From contig NC_015663.1 of assembly GCF_000215745.1 (NCBI RefSeq), forward strand, positions 2,480,001-2,544,000: 64,000 nucleotides of DNA, given 5' to 3'. Shown here one piece after another: positions 32,728 to 43,889 of the stretch. Position numbers and translations under genes: made by a program. This DNA comes from Klebsiella aerogenes KCTC 2190 (GTDB lineage Bacteria; Pseudomonadota; Gammaproteobacteria; Enterobacterales; Enterobacteriaceae). Below the pieces are notes generated by a model that had not been told where the DNA came from, searched no databases, and worked only from the letters and a program-made list of their open reading frames with translations. How positions within the stretch are numbered: the stretch's first letter is position 1; every line of letters begins with the position of its first letter.

Positions 32728-33213
32728 GTGAAAAAGTGGTTATTAGCTGCAGGTCTGGGTTTAGCAATGGTAACTTCCGCTCAGGCGGCAGATAAAATTG
32801 CTCTGGTTAACATGAATAACCTGTTCCAGCAGGTTGCTCAGAAAACTGGCGTTTCCAAAACGCTGGAGAACGAGTTCAAAGGCCGTGCTAGCGAACTGCA
32901 GCGTATGGAAGGCGATCTGCAGTCTAAAATGCAGCGTCTGCAGTCCATGAAACCGGGCGCAGATCGTACCAAACTGGAAAAAGACGTGATGTCTCAGCGT
33001 CAGACCTTCTCTCAGAAAGCACAGGCTTTTGAGCAGGATCGCGCACGTCGTTCCAATGAAGAACGTGGCAAACTGGTTACCCGTATCCAGACTGCCGTTC
33101 AGAGCGTAGCGAAAGATCAGAGCATCGATCTGGTTGTTGACTCTAATGCCGTGGCATACAACAGCAGCGATGTTAAAGACATCACCGCTGATGTACTGAA
33201 ACAGGTTAAATAA
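32728..33213 (+). CDS. skp: Periplasmic chaperone Skp
   Basis: Trimeric jellyfish-shaped holdase that carries unfolded outer-membrane proteins to BAM. It has 161 residues, as in E. coli. The Sec signal peptide ends at AQA (residues 18-20), and residues 45-110 form the charged, coiled-coil tentacle region. Translation starts at GTG eight bases after TAAGGAG, the same unusual start as in E. coli; the longer frame from 32629 is rejected because it would bury the signal peptide. lpxD follows after three bases. Confidence 0.97.
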   Translation: MKKWLLAAGLGLAMVTSAQAADKIALVNMNNLFQQVAQKTGVSKTLENEFKGRASELQRMEGDLQSKMQRLQSMKPGADRTKLEKDVMSQRQTFSQKAQAFEQDRARRSNEERGKLVTRIQTAVQSVAKDQSIDLVVDSNAVAYNSSDVKDITADVLKQVK

Positions 33214-33216
33214 GTA

Positions 33217-34242
33217 ATGCCTTCAATTCGACTGGCTGACTTAGCACAGCAGTTGGATGCAGAATTACACGGTGATGGCGATATCGTCATCACCGGCGTT
33301 GCGTCCATGCAGAGCGCTAAAGCAGGCCAAATTACTTTCATGGTAAATCCTAAATACCGTGAACACCTGGCCGCTTGCCAGGCCTCCGCCGTTGTCATGA
33401 CGCCGGACGATTTACCGTTTGCCCATAGCGCCGCGCTGGTAGTGCGTAATCCCTACCTGACCTACGCGCGCATGGCTCAAATTTTAGATACCACGCCGCA
33501 GCCGGCGCAAGACATCGCCGCAAGCGCGGCGATCGACCCAACGGCGAAGCTGGGTAACAACGTCTCAGTCGGCGCGAATGCCGTTATCGAATCCGGCGTG
33601 GTGCTGGGCGATAACGTGGTTATCGGCGCTGGCTGTTTCGTTGGCAAAAATAGCAAAATCGGCGCCGGCTCGCGTTTATGGGCCAACGTTACCATTTACC
33701 ACGAGATTGAGATCGGTGAAAATTGCCTGATCCAGTCCAGTACGGTGATCGGCGCGGACGGTTTCGGTTACGCTAACGATCGCGGTAACTGGGTGAAGAT
33801 CCCGCAGCTTGGTCGCGTTATTATTGGCGATCGTGTGGAGATCGGCGCCTGTACCACCATCGATCGCGGCGCGCTGGACGATACCGTGATCGGCAATGGC
33901 GTTATCATTGATAACCAGTGCCAGATTGCGCACAACGTGGTGATTGGCGACAATACCGCCGTCGCTGGCGGCGTGATTATGGCCGGCAGCCTGAAAATTG
34001 GGCGTTACTGCATGATTGGCGGCGCCAGCGTGATTAACGGCCATATGGAAATCTGCGATAAAGTCACCGTAACCGGGATGGGGATGGTTATGCGTCCTAT
34101 CTCTGAACCTGGCGTCTATTCCTCAGGTATTCCGCTGCAGCCGAACAAGGCGTGGCGTAAAACTGCGGCGCTGGTGATGAATATTGACGAGATGAGCAAG
34201 CGCCTTAAAGCGGTTGAGCGCAAGGTTAATCAACAAGACTAA
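33217..34242 (+). CDS. lpxD: UDP-3-O-acylglucosamine N-acyltransferase LpxD
   Basis: Third step of lipid A synthesis; it adds 3-hydroxymyristate to the amine of UDP-3-O-acylglucosamine. It has 341 residues, the E. coli length. Order: N-terminal uridine-binding domain (1-95), left-handed beta-helix with many hexapeptide repeats (100-310), C-terminal helix. The catalytic His239 lies in [10 protein letters not shown]. It is almost contiguous with skp and part of the skp-lpxD-fabZ-lpxA-lpxB block. Confidence 0.97.
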   Translation: MPSIRLADLAQQLDAELHGDGDIVITGVASMQSAKAGQITFMVNPKYREHLAACQASAVVMTPDDLPFAHSAALVVRNPYLTYARMAQILDTTPQPAQDIAASAAIDPTAKLGNNVSVGANAVIESGVVLGDNVVIGAGCFVGKNSKIGAGSRLWANVTIYHEIEIGENCLIQSSTVIGADGFGYANDRGNWVKIPQLGRVIIGDRVEIGACTTIDRGALDDTVIGNGVIIDNQCQIAHNVVIGDNTAVAGGVIMAGSLKIGRYCMIGGASVINGHMEICDKVTVTGMGMVMRPISEPGVYSSGIPLQPNKAWRKTAALVMNIDEMSKRLKAVERKVNQQD

Positions 34243-34349
34243 ATTCATCATTCGGTCACGTTACATTCCCGGCCTGTTGCATTCGTTAATAAGATTGCCG
34301 CAGGCCGTGTTATTATTGCCTTTTAGTATATTTAGACAGGAAGAGTATT

Positions 34350-34805
34350 TTGACTACTGACACTCATACTCTGCACATTGAAGAGATTCTGGAACTTCTG
34401 CCTCACCGTTACCCGTTCCTGCTGGTAGACCGCGTGCTGGATTTTGAAGAAGGTCGTTTTCTGCGCGCAGTAAAAAATGTTTCCGTAAACGAGCCGTTTT
34501 TCCAGGGGCATTTCCCTGGTAAGCCGATTTTACCTGGCGTGCTGATTCTGGAAGCGATGGCGCAGGCCACCGGCATTCTGGCTTTCAAAAGCGTTGGAAA
34601 ACTTGAACCGGGCGAACTGTACTACTTCGCGGGTATCGATGAAGCGCGTTTCAAACGTCCGGTAGTGCCAGGCGACCAGATGATTATGGAAGTCACTTTC
34701 GAGAAAACCCGCCGCGGCCTGACCCGTTTCAAAGGCGTTGCGCTGGTTGACGGTAAAGTGGTTTGCGAAGCGACGATGATGTGTGCGCGTAGCCGGGAGG
34801 CCTGA
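34350..34805 (+). CDS. fabZ: 3-hydroxyacyl-ACP dehydratase FabZ
   Basis: Hot-dog-fold dehydratase of type II fatty-acid synthesis, drawing on the same 3-hydroxymyristoyl-ACP pool as LpxA and LpxD. It has 151 residues, as in E. coli. The catalytic pair is His54 in FQGHFPGKP and Glu68 in LILEAMAQ. Translation starts at TTG after AGGAAGAG; E. coli also uses TTG. The weak start may help balance phospholipid against lipid A, which is inference. Confidence 0.97.
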   Translation: MTTDTHTLHIEEILELLPHRYPFLLVDRVLDFEEGRFLRAVKNVSVNEPFFQGHFPGKPILPGVLILEAMAQATGILAFKSVGKLEPGELYYFAGIDEARFKRPVVPGDQMIMEVTFEKTRRGLTRFKGVALVDGKVVCEATMMCARSREA

Positions 34806-34808
34806 TAC

Positions 34809-35597
34809 GTGATTGATAAAACCGCCTTTATTCATCCTACCGCCATTGTAGAAGAAGGCGCCGTCATTGGCGCTAACGTCCACATTGGTCCGTTTTGTAT
34901 TGTGGGCGCCAACGTCGAAATTGGCGAGGGCACCGTACTGAAGTCTCATGTCGTTGTGAATGGCCACACTAAAATTGGCCGCGACAATGAGATCTACCAG
35001 TTCGCTTCGATCGGTGAAGTTAACCAGGATCTGAAATATGCTGGCGAGCCGACTCGAGTGGAAATTGGCGATCGCAACCGCATTCGCGAAAGCGTCACCA
35101 TTCATCGCGGCACAGTACAGGGCGGTGGATTAACGAAGGTGGGCAGCGATAACCTGCTGATGATCAACGCCCACGTGGCGCACGATTGTACGCTTGGCGA
35201 CCGCTGCATCCTGGCCAACAACGCTACGCTGGCCGGTCACGTGTCTCTGGATGATTTCGTCATCATCGGCGGCATGACTGCAGTACATCAGTTCTGCATC
35301 ATCGGCGCGCACGTTATGGTAGGCGGCTGCTCCGGCGTCGCTCAGGACGTTCCGCCGTTCGTGATTGCCCAGGGCAACCATGCCACGCCGTTTGGCGTCA
35401 ACATCGAAGGTCTGAAACGCCGCGGCTTTAGCCGTGAAGCGATTACCGCGATTCGTAACGCCTATAAACTGCTGTACCGCAGTGGCAAAACGCTGGACGA
35501 AGCCAAGCCGGAAATCGCCGAACTGGCGGCTCAGCATCCTGAAGTTCAGCCATTTGTCGATTTCTTTGCCCGTTCAACTCGCGGCTTGATTCGTTAA
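34809..35597 (+). CDS. lpxA: UDP-N-acetylglucosamine acyltransferase LpxA
   Basis: First step of lipid A synthesis in the cytoplasm. It has 262 residues, as in E. coli. Left-handed beta-helix repeats fill residues 1-185, with the catalytic His125 in [10 protein letters not shown], then a helical C-terminal domain. The GTG start lies three bases after fabZ and follows CGGGAGGCC. The stop overlaps lpxB by one base (TAATG). Confidence 0.97.
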   Translation: MIDKTAFIHPTAIVEEGAVIGANVHIGPFCIVGANVEIGEGTVLKSHVVVNGHTKIGRDNEIYQFASIGEVNQDLKYAGEPTRVEIGDRNRIRESVTIHRGTVQGGGLTKVGSDNLLMINAHVAHDCTLGDRCILANNATLAGHVSLDDFVIIGGMTAVHQFCIIGAHVMVGGCSGVAQDVPPFVIAQGNHATPFGVNIEGLKRRGFSREAITAIRNAYKLLYRSGKTLDEAKPEIAELAAQHPEVQPFVDFFARSTRGLIR

Positions 35598-36745
35598 TGG
35601 CCGAACAGCGTCCCCTGACGATTGCCCTGGTCGCCGGAGAAACCTCCGGCGATATTCTTGGCGCCGGTCTCATCCGCGCCCTCAAAGCTCGCGTCCCTGA
35701 TGCGCGCTTTGTCGGCGTGGCGGGGCCGCTGATGCAGGCGGAAGGATGCGAAGCCTGGTACGAAATGGAAGAGCTGGCCGTGATGGGCATTGTTGAAGTG
35801 CTTGGTCGACTGCGCCGCTTACTGCATATTCGCGCCGATTTAACGCGCCGCTTCGGTGAACTGCGTCCCGATGTCTTCGTTGGCATCGACGCCCCTGATT
35901 TCAATATTACCCTCGAAGGTAACCTGAAAAAGCAGGGCATCAAAACCATTCATTACGTCAGCCCGTCCGTTTGGGCATGGCGACAAAAACGCGTTTTCAA
36001 AATTGGCAGATCCACCGATCTGGTCCTGGCATTCCTGCCTTTCGAAAAAGCGTTTTACGACAGATTTAACGTTCCCTGCCGTTTTATCGGCCACACCATG
36101 GCGGATGCCATGCCGCTGGATCCTGATAAGGGCGCGGCACGTGACCGTCTGGGCATCCCGCATGATGTTCACTGCCTGGCGTTGCTGCCCGGTAGCCGCG
36201 GCGCGGAGGTCGAAATGCTCAGCGCCGACTTCCTGAAAACCGCGCAGCTTCTGCGTAATGCTTATCCCGACCTGCAGGTTGTGGTGCCGCTGGTCAATGC
36301 CAAACGGCGGGAACAGTTTGAGCGAATCAAAGCTGAGACGGCGCCGGATATGACGGTACATATGCTGGATGGTCAGGCGCGCGATGCGATGATCGCCAGT
36401 GATGCCGCGCTGCTGGCCTCGGGGACGGCGGCGCTGGAGTGCATGCTTGCGAAATGCCCGATGGTCGTTGGCTACCGCATGAAGCCGTTTACCTTCTGGC
36501 TGGCGAAACGGTTGGTGAAAACCGATTATGTCTCCTTGCCAAATCTGCTAGCCGGGCGCGAGCTGGTGAAAGAGCTGCTGCAGGATGAATGCGAGCCGCA
36601 GGCGCTGGCAGCCGCCTTGAAACCGCTGCTGGCCGACGGCAAAACCAGCCACGATATGCATGATACTTTCCGCGCGCTGCATCAGCAGATCCGCTGCAAC
36701 GCGGACGAGCAGGCGGCGGACGCAGTACTGGAGTTAGCAAAATGA
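35597..36745 (+). CDS. lpxB: Lipid-A-disaccharide synthase LpxB
   Basis: GT19 glycosyltransferase that joins UDP-2,3-diacylglucosamine and lipid X into the beta-1,6 disaccharide. It has 382 residues, the E. coli length. Conserved features are the N-terminal [13 protein letters not shown] (residues 13-25), the [11 protein letters not shown] membrane-facing segment near residue 122, and the C-terminal [11 protein letters not shown] motif near residue 275. Its stop overlaps rnhB by four bases (ATGA). Confidence 0.97.
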   Translation: MAEQRPLTIALVAGETSGDILGAGLIRALKARVPDARFVGVAGPLMQAEGCEAWYEMEELAVMGIVEVLGRLRRLLHIRADLTRRFGELRPDVFVGIDAPDFNITLEGNLKKQGIKTIHYVSPSVWAWRQKRVFKIGRSTDLVLAFLPFEKAFYDRFNVPCRFIGHTMADAMPLDPDKGAARDRLGIPHDVHCLALLPGSRGAEVEMLSADFLKTAQLLRNAYPDLQVVVPLVNAKRREQFERIKAETAPDMTVHMLDGQARDAMIASDAALLASGTAALECMLAKCPMVVGYRMKPFTFWLAKRLVKTDYVSLPNLLAGRELVKELLQDECEPQALAAALKPLLADGKTSHDMHDTFRALHQQIRCNADEQAADAVLELAK

Positions 36746-37341
36746 TGGAGTTCGTTTATCCACATACCCATCTGGTCGCCGGTGTCGATGAGGTAGGCCG
36801 CGGGCCGCTGGTCGGCGCGGTGGTCACTGCCGCGGTAATTCTTGATCCGCGTAAGCCTATCGTAGGCCTCAACGACTCTAAAAAATTAAGCGAAAAGCGC
36901 CGCCTGGCGCTGTTTGATGAAATCAAAGACAAAGCCCTGTGCTGGAGCCTGGGGCGCGCCGAGCCGCATGAAATCGACGAGCTAAACATCCTGCATGCCA
37001 CGATGCTGGCGATGCAGCGCGCCGTCGCAGGTCTGAGTATTACCCCTGAGTTCGTGCTTATCGACGGCAACCGCTGCCCATCGCTTCCGATGCCGTCGCA
37101 GGCGGTAGTGAAAGGCGATAGCCGGGTGGCGGAAATCAGCGCAGCGTCTATTCTGGCTAAAGTCACTCGCGACGCCGAAATGGCTACGCTGGATATTGCA
37201 TTTCCGCAATACGGTTTTGCCCAGCACAAAGGCTATCCTACCGTTGTACATCTGCAAAAACTGCAGGAACACGGCGCAACAGAGCACCACCGGCGTAGTT
37301 TCGGCCCGGTGAAACGCGCGCTGGGCCTGGCGTCCAACTAA
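36742..37341 (+). CDS. rnhB: Ribonuclease HII
   Basis: Removes single ribonucleotides from DNA and degrades RNA in hybrids. It has 199 residues (E. coli 198). Active-site residues are visible as Asp16-Glu17 in [10 protein letters not shown], an aspartate in LIDGNRCP near 108, and another in KVTRDAEMA near 126. Two adjacent ATG codons open the frame; the first overlaps the lpxB stop and was used. dnaE follows after 17 bases. Confidence 0.96.
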   Translation: MMEFVYPHTHLVAGVDEVGRGPLVGAVVTAAVILDPRKPIVGLNDSKKLSEKRRLALFDEIKDKALCWSLGRAEPHEIDELNILHATMLAMQRAVAGLSITPEFVLIDGNRCPSLPMPSQAVVKGDSRVAEISAASILAKVTRDAEMATLDIAFPQYGFAQHKGYPTVVHLQKLQEHGATEHHRRSFGPVKRALGLASN

Positions 37342-37358
37342 GTCACTGGGATCTAAAG

Positions 37359-40300
37359 ATGTCTGAACCACGTTTCGTACACCTGCGGGTGCACAGCGAC
37401 TATTCCATGATCGATGGGCTGGCGAAAACCGGGCCGCTGGTGAAAAAGGCGGCCGCTTTGGGCATGCCTGCGCTGGCGATCACCGATTTCACCAACCTCT
37501 GCGGTCTGGTTAAGTTCTACGGAACGGGCCATGGCGCCGGGATTAAACCAATTGTCGGCGCTGACTTCCATGTTCAGTGCGATCTGCTTGGCGATGAATT
37601 CACCGAGCTGACGGTTTTAGCGGCCAACAATACCGGCTATCAGAACCTGACTCTGCTCATTTCTCGTGCCTATCAGCGCGGCTATGGCGCGCTGGGGCCA
37701 TGGATCGATCGCGACTGGCTGGTTGAGCATCAGGAAGGGCTGATTCTGCTGTCCGGCGGGCGTAAAGGCGACGTTGGCGTCAGCCTGATCCGCGGAAACA
37801 TGCCGCTGGTAGAGCAGTGTCTCGCCTTCTATCAACAACATTTTCCGGATCGCTACTATCTGGAGCTGATCCGTACCGGTCGTCAGGACGAAGAAAGCTA
37901 TCTTCATGCCGCGGTTCAACTGGCGGAAGAGCATGGTTTGCCGGTAGTGGCGACCAACGATGTGCGCTTCCTGGAAACCGGCGACTTCGACGCTCATGAA
38001 ATCCGCGTCGCCATTCACGATGGCTTCACCCTCGACGATCCGAAGCGTCCGCGTAACTACTCGCCGCAGCAATATATGCGCAGCGAGGAGGAGATGTGCG
38101 AGCTATTTGCTGACATCCCGGAAGCGCTGGAAAACACCGTTGAGATCGCCAAACGCTGCAACGTCACCGTGCGCCTTGGCGAATACTTCCTGCCGCAGTT
38201 CCCGACCGGCGACATGACTACCGAAGATTTTCTGGTGATGAAGTCGAAAGAGGGGCTGGAAGAGCGTCTCGAATTCCTGTTCCCGGATCCCGAAGAGCGC
38301 GCTAAGCGTCGCCCGGAATATGACCAACGTCTGGATGTGGAACTGCAGGTTATCAACCAGATGGGGTTCCCTGGCTACTTCCTGATCGTCATGGAATTTA
38401 TCCAGTGGTCCAAGGATAACGGCGTGCCGGTAGGGCCGGGGCGAGGTTCCGGCGCCGGCTCGCTGGTGGCCTACGCGTTGAAAATCACCGACCTTGACCC
38501 GCTGGAGTTCGACCTGCTGTTCGAACGTTTCCTCAACCCGGAACGTGTTTCGATGCCCGACTTCGACGTCGATTTCTGCATGGAGAAACGCGACCAGGTG
38601 ATTGAGCACGTGGCGGATATGTATGGCCGCGACGCGGTATCGCAGATCATCACCTTCGGTACCATGGCGGCGAAGGCGGTTATTCGCGACGTGGGCCGCG
38701 TGCTGGGCCACCCTTACGGTTTTGTTGACCGAATTTCTAAGCTGGTGCCGCCGGATCCTGGCATGACGCTGGCGAAAGCCTTTGAAGCGGAACCGCAGCT
38801 GCCGGAAATCTACGAAGCGGACGAAGAAGTTAAAGCGCTGATTGATATGGCGCGTAAGCTGGAAGGCGTAACGCGTAACGCCGGTAAGCACGCGGGCGGC
38901 GTGGTTATCGCGCCGACCAAAATCACCGATTTCGCGCCGCTGTACTGCGATGAGCAGGGGCTGCACCCGGTTACCCAGTTTGATAAGAACGACGTCGAAT
39001 ACGCCGGGCTGGTAAAATTCGACTTCCTCGGGCTGCGTACGCTGACCATCATCAACTGGGCGCTGGAGATGATCAACAAGCGCCGGGCGAAGAACGGCGA
39101 AGGGCCGCTGGATATCGCCGCGATTCCGCTGGATGACAAGAAAAGCTTCGACATGCTGCAGCGCTCGGAAACCACCGCGGTATTCCAGCTTGAATCGCGC
39201 GGCATGAAAGATCTGATTAAGCGCCTGCAGCCTGACTGCTTCGAAGATATGATCGCTCTGGTGGCCCTGTTCCGCCCGGGCCCGCTGCAGTCGGGGATGG
39301 TAGATAACTTTATCGACCGTAAGCACGGCCGTGAAGAGATTTCCTACCCGGACGTGCAGTGGCAGCACGAATGTCTGAAACCTGTACTGGAGCCGACATA
39401 CGGCATTATCCTGTACCAGGAACAGGTCATGCAGATAGCCCAGGAGCTCTCTGGGTATACCCTCGGCGGCGCGGATATGCTGCGTCGTGCGATGGGTAAG
39501 AAAAAGCCGGAAGAGATGGCCAAGCAGCGTTCTGTTTTCGAAGAAGGTGCGAAGAAAAATGGCGTTGACGGCGAACTGGCGATGAAAATCTTTGACCTGG
39601 TGGAGAAATTCGCCGGTTATGGATTTAACAAATCCCACTCCGCCGCCTATGCGCTGGTCTCCTACCAGACGCTGTGGCTGAAGGCGCACTATCCGGCCGA
39701 GTTTATGGCGGCGGTGATGACTGCCGATATGGACAACACCGAGAAGGTGGTGGGCTTGGTCGATGAGTGCTGGCGCATGGGGCTGAAAATCCTGCCGCCG
39801 GACATTAACTCCGGCCTGTATCATTTCCACGTCAACGATGATGGGGAAATCGTGTATGGTATCGGCGCCATTAAAGGCGTCGGCGAAGGCCCGATTGAAG
39901 CCATCATTGAAGCGCGTAACAATGGCGGTTACTTCCGCGAGCTGTTTGACCTGTGCGCCCGTACCGATATTAAAAAACTCAATCGCCGGGTGTTGGAAAA
40001 ACTGATTATGTCCGGGGCGTTCGACCGCCTCGGCCCGCATCGTGCGGCGCTGATGAACTCGCTGAACGATGCGCTGAAAGCCGCCGATCAGCACGCCAAA
40101 GCCGAAGCCATCGGTCAGGCGGATATGTTCGGCGTGCTGGCGGAAGAGCCGGAACAAATCGAGCAATCCTACGCCAGCTGCCAGCCGTGGCCAGAGCAGG
40201 TGGTGCTGGATGGTGAAAGGGAAACGCTGGGGCTATATCTGACCGGCCACCCGATTAACCAATATCTAAAAGAGATCGAACGCTACGTTGGCGGCGTGAG

Positions 40301-40841
40301 ACTCAAAGACATGCACCCAACCGATCGTGGTAAAGTGACCACGGCGGCGGGGCTGGTTATTGCTGCGCGGGTAATGGTCACCAAGCGCGGCAATCGTATC
40401 GGCATCTGTACGCTGGATGACCGTTCCGGGCGTCTGGAGGTGATGTTATTCACCGACGCGCTGGATAAATACCAGCAGTTGCTGGAAAAAGACCGCATAC
40501 TTATCGTCAGCGGACAGGTCAGCTTTGATGACTTCAGCGGGGGCCTTAAAATGACCGCCCGTGAAGTCATGGATATTGACGAAGCCCGGGAAAAATATGC
40601 TCGCGGGCTTGCTATCTCGCTGACGGACAGGCAAATTGATGACCAGCTTTTAAACCGACTCCGTCAGTCTCTGGAACCCCACCGTTCGGGAACCATTCCA
40701 GTACACCTCTATTATCAGAGGGCGGATGCGCGCGCGCGGTTGCGTTTTGGCGCAACATGGCGCGTCTCTCCGAGCGATCGTTTACTCAACGATCTGCGTG
40801 GCCTTATCGGCTCGGAGCAGGTGGAACTGGAGTTTGACTAA
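37359..40841 (+). CDS. dnaE: DNA polymerase III alpha subunit
   Basis: Replicative polymerase of the holoenzyme. It has 1160 residues, the E. coli length. Order: N-terminal PHP domain ([13 protein letters not shown] at the start), palm with the catalytic aspartates in MPDFDVDFC near residue 400 and a third near 555, fingers, helix-hairpin-helix, beta-clamp-binding motif around residue 920, and a C-terminal OB fold (about 970-1080). The gene sits between rnhB and accA with gaps of 17 and 12 bases, linking replication to the lipid operon as in other enterobacteria. Confidence 0.98.
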   Translation: MSEPRFVHLRVHSDYSMIDGLAKTGPLVKKAAALGMPALAITDFTNLCGLVKFYGTGHGAGIKPIVGADFHVQCDLLGDEFTELTVLAANNTGYQNLTLLISRAYQRGYGALGPWIDRDWLVEHQEGLILLSGGRKGDVGVSLIRGNMPLVEQCLAFYQQHFPDRYYLELIRTGRQDEESYLHAAVQLAEEHGLPVVATNDVRFLETGDFDAHEIRVAIHDGFTLDDPKRPRNYSPQQYMRSEEEMCELFADIPEALENTVEIAKRCNVTVRLGEYFLPQFPTGDMTTEDFLVMKSKEGLEERLEFLFPDPEERAKRRPEYDQRLDVELQVINQMGFPGYFLIVMEFIQWSKDNGVPVGPGRGSGAGSLVAYALKITDLDPLEFDLLFERFLNPERVSMPDFDVDFCMEKRDQVIEHVADMYGRDAVSQIITFGTMAAKAVIRDVGRVLGHPYGFVDRISKLVPPDPGMTLAKAFEAEPQLPEIYEADEEVKALIDMARKLEGVTRNAGKHAGGVVIAPTKITDFAPLYCDEQGLHPVTQFDKNDVEYAGLVKFDFLGLRTLTIINWALEMINKRRAKNGEGPLDIAAIPLDDKKSFDMLQRSETTAVFQLESRGMKDLIKRLQPDCFEDMIALVALFRPGPLQSGMVDNFIDRKHGREEISYPDVQWQHECLKPVLEPTYGIILYQEQVMQIAQELSGYTLGGADMLRRAMGKKKPEEMAKQRSVFEEGAKKNGVDGELAMKIFDLVEKFAGYGFNKSHSAAYALVSYQTLWLKAHYPAEFMAAVMTADMDNTEKVVGLVDECWRMGLKILPPDINSGLYHFHVNDDGEIVYGIGAIKGVGEGPIEAIIEARNNGGYFRELFDLCARTDIKKLNRRVLEKLIMSGAFDRLGPHRAALMNSLNDALKAADQHAKAEAIGQADMFGVLAEEPEQIEQSYASCQPWPEQVVLDGERETLGLYLTGHPINQYLKEIERYVGGVRLKDMHPTDRGKVTTAAGLVIAARVMVTKRGNRIGICTLDDRSGRLEVMLFTDALDKYQQLLEKDRILIVSGQVSFDDFSGGLKMTAREVMDIDEAREKYARGLAISLTDRQIDDQLLNRLRQSLEPHRSGTIPVHLYYQRADARARLRFGATWRVSPSDRLLNDLRGLIGSEQVELEFD

Positions 40842-40853
40842 TACAGGAATACT

Positions 40854-41813
40854 ATGAGTCTGAATTTCCTAGATTTTGAACAGCCTATCGCAGAGCTGGA
40901 AGCGAAAATCGATTCCCTGACTGCTGTAAGCCGTCAGGATGAGAAACTGGATATTAACATCGATGAAGAAGTGCATCGTCTGCGCGAAAAAAGCGTAGAG
41001 CTGACGCGCAAAATCTTCGCCGATCTTGGCGCATGGCAGGTAGCCCAGCTGGCGCGTCATCCACGTCGTCCCTATACCCTGGATTATGTCCGCCTGGCTT
41101 TCGACGAATTTGACGAGCTGGCAGGCGATCGCGCCTATGCTGACGATAAAGCTATCGTCGGCGGTATTGCGCGTCTTGATGGTCGCCCGGTGATGATCAT
41201 CGGTCATCAGAAAGGCCGTGAAACCAAAGAGAAGATCCGTCGTAACTTTGGTATGCCGGCGCCGGAAGGCTACCGCAAAGCGCTGCGCCTGATGGAAATG
41301 GCTGAGCGTTTCAAAATGCCGATCATTACCTTCATCGACACCCCTGGCGCCTATCCGGGCGTTGGCGCGGAAGAGCGCGGCCAGTCGGAAGCGATTGCCC
41401 GCAACCTGCGTGAAATGTCGCGTCTGAGCGTGCCGGTTATCTGCACCGTGATTGGCGAAGGTGGCTCCGGCGGCGCGCTGGCGATCGGCGTAGGTGATAA
41501 AGTCAACATGCTGCAGTACAGCACCTATTCAGTTATCTCGCCGGAAGGCTGTGCGTCCATTCTGTGGAAAAGCGCGGATAAAGCGCCGCTGGCCGCGGAA
41601 GCGATGGGTATCATCGCGCCACGCCTCAAAGAGCTGAAGCTTATTGATTCCATCGTTCCAGAACCGCTGGGCGGCGCTCATCGTAACCCTGAAGCGATGG
41701 CGGCGAGCCTGAAGGCACAGCTGTTGGCCGACCTGGCTGACCTGGATACTCTCAGCGAAGAAGAGCTGCGTAATCGCCGCTATCAGCGTCTGATGAGCTA
41801 CGGCTACGCCTGA
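40854..41813 (+). CDS. accA: Acetyl-CoA carboxylase carboxyltransferase subunit alpha
   Basis: Half of the carboxyltransferase that makes malonyl-CoA, the committed step of fatty-acid synthesis, acting with AccD. It has 319 residues, as in E. coli. The crotonase-like core carries [17 protein letters not shown] near residue 157 and [13 protein letters not shown] near residue 198. It closes the uppS-accA gene run and is followed by a strong terminator. Confidence 0.98.
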   Translation: MSLNFLDFEQPIAELEAKIDSLTAVSRQDEKLDINIDEEVHRLREKSVELTRKIFADLGAWQVAQLARHPRRPYTLDYVRLAFDEFDELAGDRAYADDKAIVGGIARLDGRPVMIIGHQKGRETKEKIRRNFGMPAPEGYRKALRLMEMAERFKMPIITFIDTPGAYPGVGAEERGQSEAIARNLREMSRLSVPVICTVIGEGGSGGALAIGVGDKVNMLQYSTYSVISPEGCASILWKSADKAPLAAEAMGIIAPRLKELKLIDSIVPEPLGGAHRNPEAMAASLKAQLLADLADLDTLSEEELRNRRYQRLMSYGYA

Positions 41814-41840
41814 TTTATCAGCGCATCACAATTCTCTAAG

Positions 41841-41865
41841 GGGCCGGATTTCCGGCCCTTTTTTT
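41841..41865 (+). terminator. Intrinsic terminator of accA
   Basis: GGGCCGGA and TCCGGCCC form an eight-bp stem with a TT tip (in practice a slightly larger loop), followed by seven T residues, 27 bases after the accA stop. It ends the long envelope/lipid transcription unit. Confidence 0.93.
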
Positions 41866-42004
41866 ATCATTTTTTCACTGAGGTAAGATGATACGTCAAT
41901 GAGGTGATGTGATTAGCCGATGATGTCTTTTTCCCGTGACACTGCGCTCACTGCCGGGGACAACGCCTGGGCAGACCGTTCATAAGGAAAAGGAGAATAA
42001 TATT

Positions 42005-43789
42005 ATGGCAATTCATAAAACCGTCGCCTTAAGCGCCGTGGCCGCAGGGATCTTGTTAAGTCTGGGGGCCGCACAGGCGGCGCCGCTGCTCAGCGCCACT
42101 GAAACAACCACCATGACCGCCAGCGAACTGGCGGCAAAAGAAAAAGCGCTAACCGACTTTCCGCTGATGGAAGCGGTTAAATCCTCTATTCGCACCCTCG
42201 ATAATGCCGTGGTGGAGCAGATTGAACCCGGTAGGGCGGCGAATCCGGAGAACGTTAAGCGCGTTGAAGGCATGCTTAGCGAGCAGGATTGGGATTATCT
42301 GTTCCCGATGCGCGCGCCGGAATATACCTACAGCAATTTCCTGAAGGCGATCGGTAAATTCCCGGCGGTATGCGGTACCTATACCGATGGTCGCGATAGC
42401 GATGCTATCTGCCGTAAATCGCTGGCGACGATGTTTGCCCACTTTGCTCAGGAAACCGGCGGCCACGAAAGCTGGCGCGATATTCCGGAATGGCGCCAGG
42501 CGCTGGTCTATCTGCGCGAAGTCGGCTGGACCGAAGGTCAAAAGGGCGGCTATAACGGCGAATGTAACCCGGATGTCTGGCAGGGGCAGACCTGGCCTTG
42601 CGGTAAAGATGCCGATGGCGATTTCCTCAGCTATTTTGGCCGCGGCGCTAAACAGCTCTCCTATAACTACAACTACGGCCCGTTCTCAGAGGCGATGTAT
42701 GGCGACGTTCGCCCGCTGTTGGATAAACCACAGTTGGTGGCCGATTCATGGATGAACCTCGCCAGCGCCGTGTTCTTCTTTGTTTATCCGCAGCCGCCGA
42801 AACCTTCCATGCTGCACGTTATCGACGGTACCTGGCAGCCCAACGATCGCGATAAGAGCAATGGCCTGGTGCCAGGGTTTGGCGTGAGCATCCAGATCAT
42901 CAACGGCGGCGTCGAGTGCGGCGGCGCAACGGAAAACGCCCAATCGCTTAACCGTATTGCCTATTACAAAGAGTTCGCCAACTACCTCAAAGTACCTATT
43001 GCCGATGATGAAGTGCTGGGCTGTAAGAACATGAAGCAGTTTGATGAAGGCGGAGCCGGCGCGCTGCCAATCTACTGGGAACAGGATTGGGGATGGGATC
43101 CGAACACCGCGGACGGTAAAACCAATGCCTGCCAGCTGGTGAGCTATCAGACGCCGTACAGCGCGTTTAAAGAGGGGGATTACAGCAAATGCGTGCAGCA
43201 CTACTTCAACGTAACCGTGGTTGATGATGCGGGTAGTGATGGCGCGTCTGATAAGACGGATGATGTTACGCCTGCTCCGCAGGTAAACGTCGCGCCGGTG
43301 GCGCGTATTGCCGGCCCGGTCGGCGCAGTCGAAGCCGGTAGCCTGGTGTCGCTGAGCGCGGAAGCCTCTACCGATGCCAACGGCGATAAGCTGAGCTATA
43401 GCTGGATGTCGCAGGATGGCCAGACGTTGAGCGGCGCGGATAAAGCGGTGATCAATTTTAGCGCACCAGAGAGCGACAAAGATGCCCAGTATGTCGTTAG
43501 CCTGACCGTTAGCGATGGCAGTTTATCCAGCACGGCCACCTATACTCTGAATGTGAAGGCGAAGGTGGCGGCGGATGACGCGAAGGATGAGCCGGCAGGC
43601 GATAGCGGCGTTATCAACTATCCAGCGTGGAGCGCCAGCCAGAGCTGGAAACCAGGTGACATCGTCAATAACCACGGCGCGCTTTTCCAGTGTAAACCGC
43701 TGCCGGAAGGGGCATGGTGCAACGTGGCGCCAACCTACTACGAACCGGGCGCAGGTCTGGCCTGGGGTGATGCGTGGAAAGCGCTGTAA
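42005..43789 (+). CDS. Secreted GH19 chitinase with PKD-like and chitin-binding domains
   Basis: Predicted exported chitinase of 594 residues. Order: Sec signal peptide (1-26, cleaved near AQA), a 60-residue linker, GH19 catalytic domain (about 85-405), a PKD-like domain (430-518) and a C-terminal CBM5/12 chitin-binding domain (538-594) with the aromatic frame YPAWSASQSWKPGD and WGDAWKAL. The likely catalytic Glu150 lies in HFAQETGGHE and the substrate motif FGRGAKQLSYNYNYG at 211-225. The ATG at 42005 follows AAAGGAGAA. E. coli K-12 has no gene here. Base composition resembles the neighbours, so recent import is not obvious. Confidence 0.93.
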   Translation: MAIHKTVALSAVAAGILLSLGAAQAAPLLSATETTTMTASELAAKEKALTDFPLMEAVKSSIRTLDNAVVEQIEPGRAANPENVKRVEGMLSEQDWDYLFPMRAPEYTYSNFLKAIGKFPAVCGTYTDGRDSDAICRKSLATMFAHFAQETGGHESWRDIPEWRQALVYLREVGWTEGQKGGYNGECNPDVWQGQTWPCGKDADGDFLSYFGRGAKQLSYNYNYGPFSEAMYGDVRPLLDKPQLVADSWMNLASAVFFFVYPQPPKPSMLHVIDGTWQPNDRDKSNGLVPGFGVSIQIINGGVECGGATENAQSLNRIAYYKEFANYLKVPIADDEVLGCKNMKQFDEGGAGALPIYWEQDWGWDPNTADGKTNACQLVSYQTPYSAFKEGDYSKCVQHYFNVTVVDDAGSDGASDKTDDVTPAPQVNVAPVARIAGPVGAVEAGSLVSLSAEASTDANGDKLSYSWMSQDGQTLSGADKAVINFSAPESDKDAQYVVSLTVSDGSLSSTATYTLNVKAKVAADDAKDEPAGDSGVINYPAWSASQSWKPGDIVNNHGALFQCKPLPEGAWCNVAPTYYEPGAGLAWGDAWKAL

Positions 43790-43825
43790 TCATCGCTTTG
43801 CTATGACTCAGGACTAAGATAAATC

Positions 43826-43846
43826 CGCCAGTGCTAAGCACTGGCG
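43826..43846 (+). terminator. Hairpin after the chitinase gene
   Basis: CGCCAGTGC and GCACTGGCG form a perfect nine-bp stem with a TAA loop, 37 bases past the chitinase stop. There is no clean T-run, so it may stabilise the 3' end or terminate weakly ahead of ldcC. Confidence 0.5.
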
Positions 43847-43889
43847 CGATTGATATTATGCTTACCTTAGGTAAATCCAGGAGGAAAGC

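Noticed and set aside
38103..40166. A 687-residue open frame antisense to dnaE
   Set aside because: It is a codon-bias shadow of dnaE; composition is Arg/His/Gln-rich with no recognisable domain.
41866..42004. A small gene or sRNA between accA and the chitinase
   Set aside because: No open frame with a ribosome site and no clear promoter-terminator pair were found in these 139 bases.
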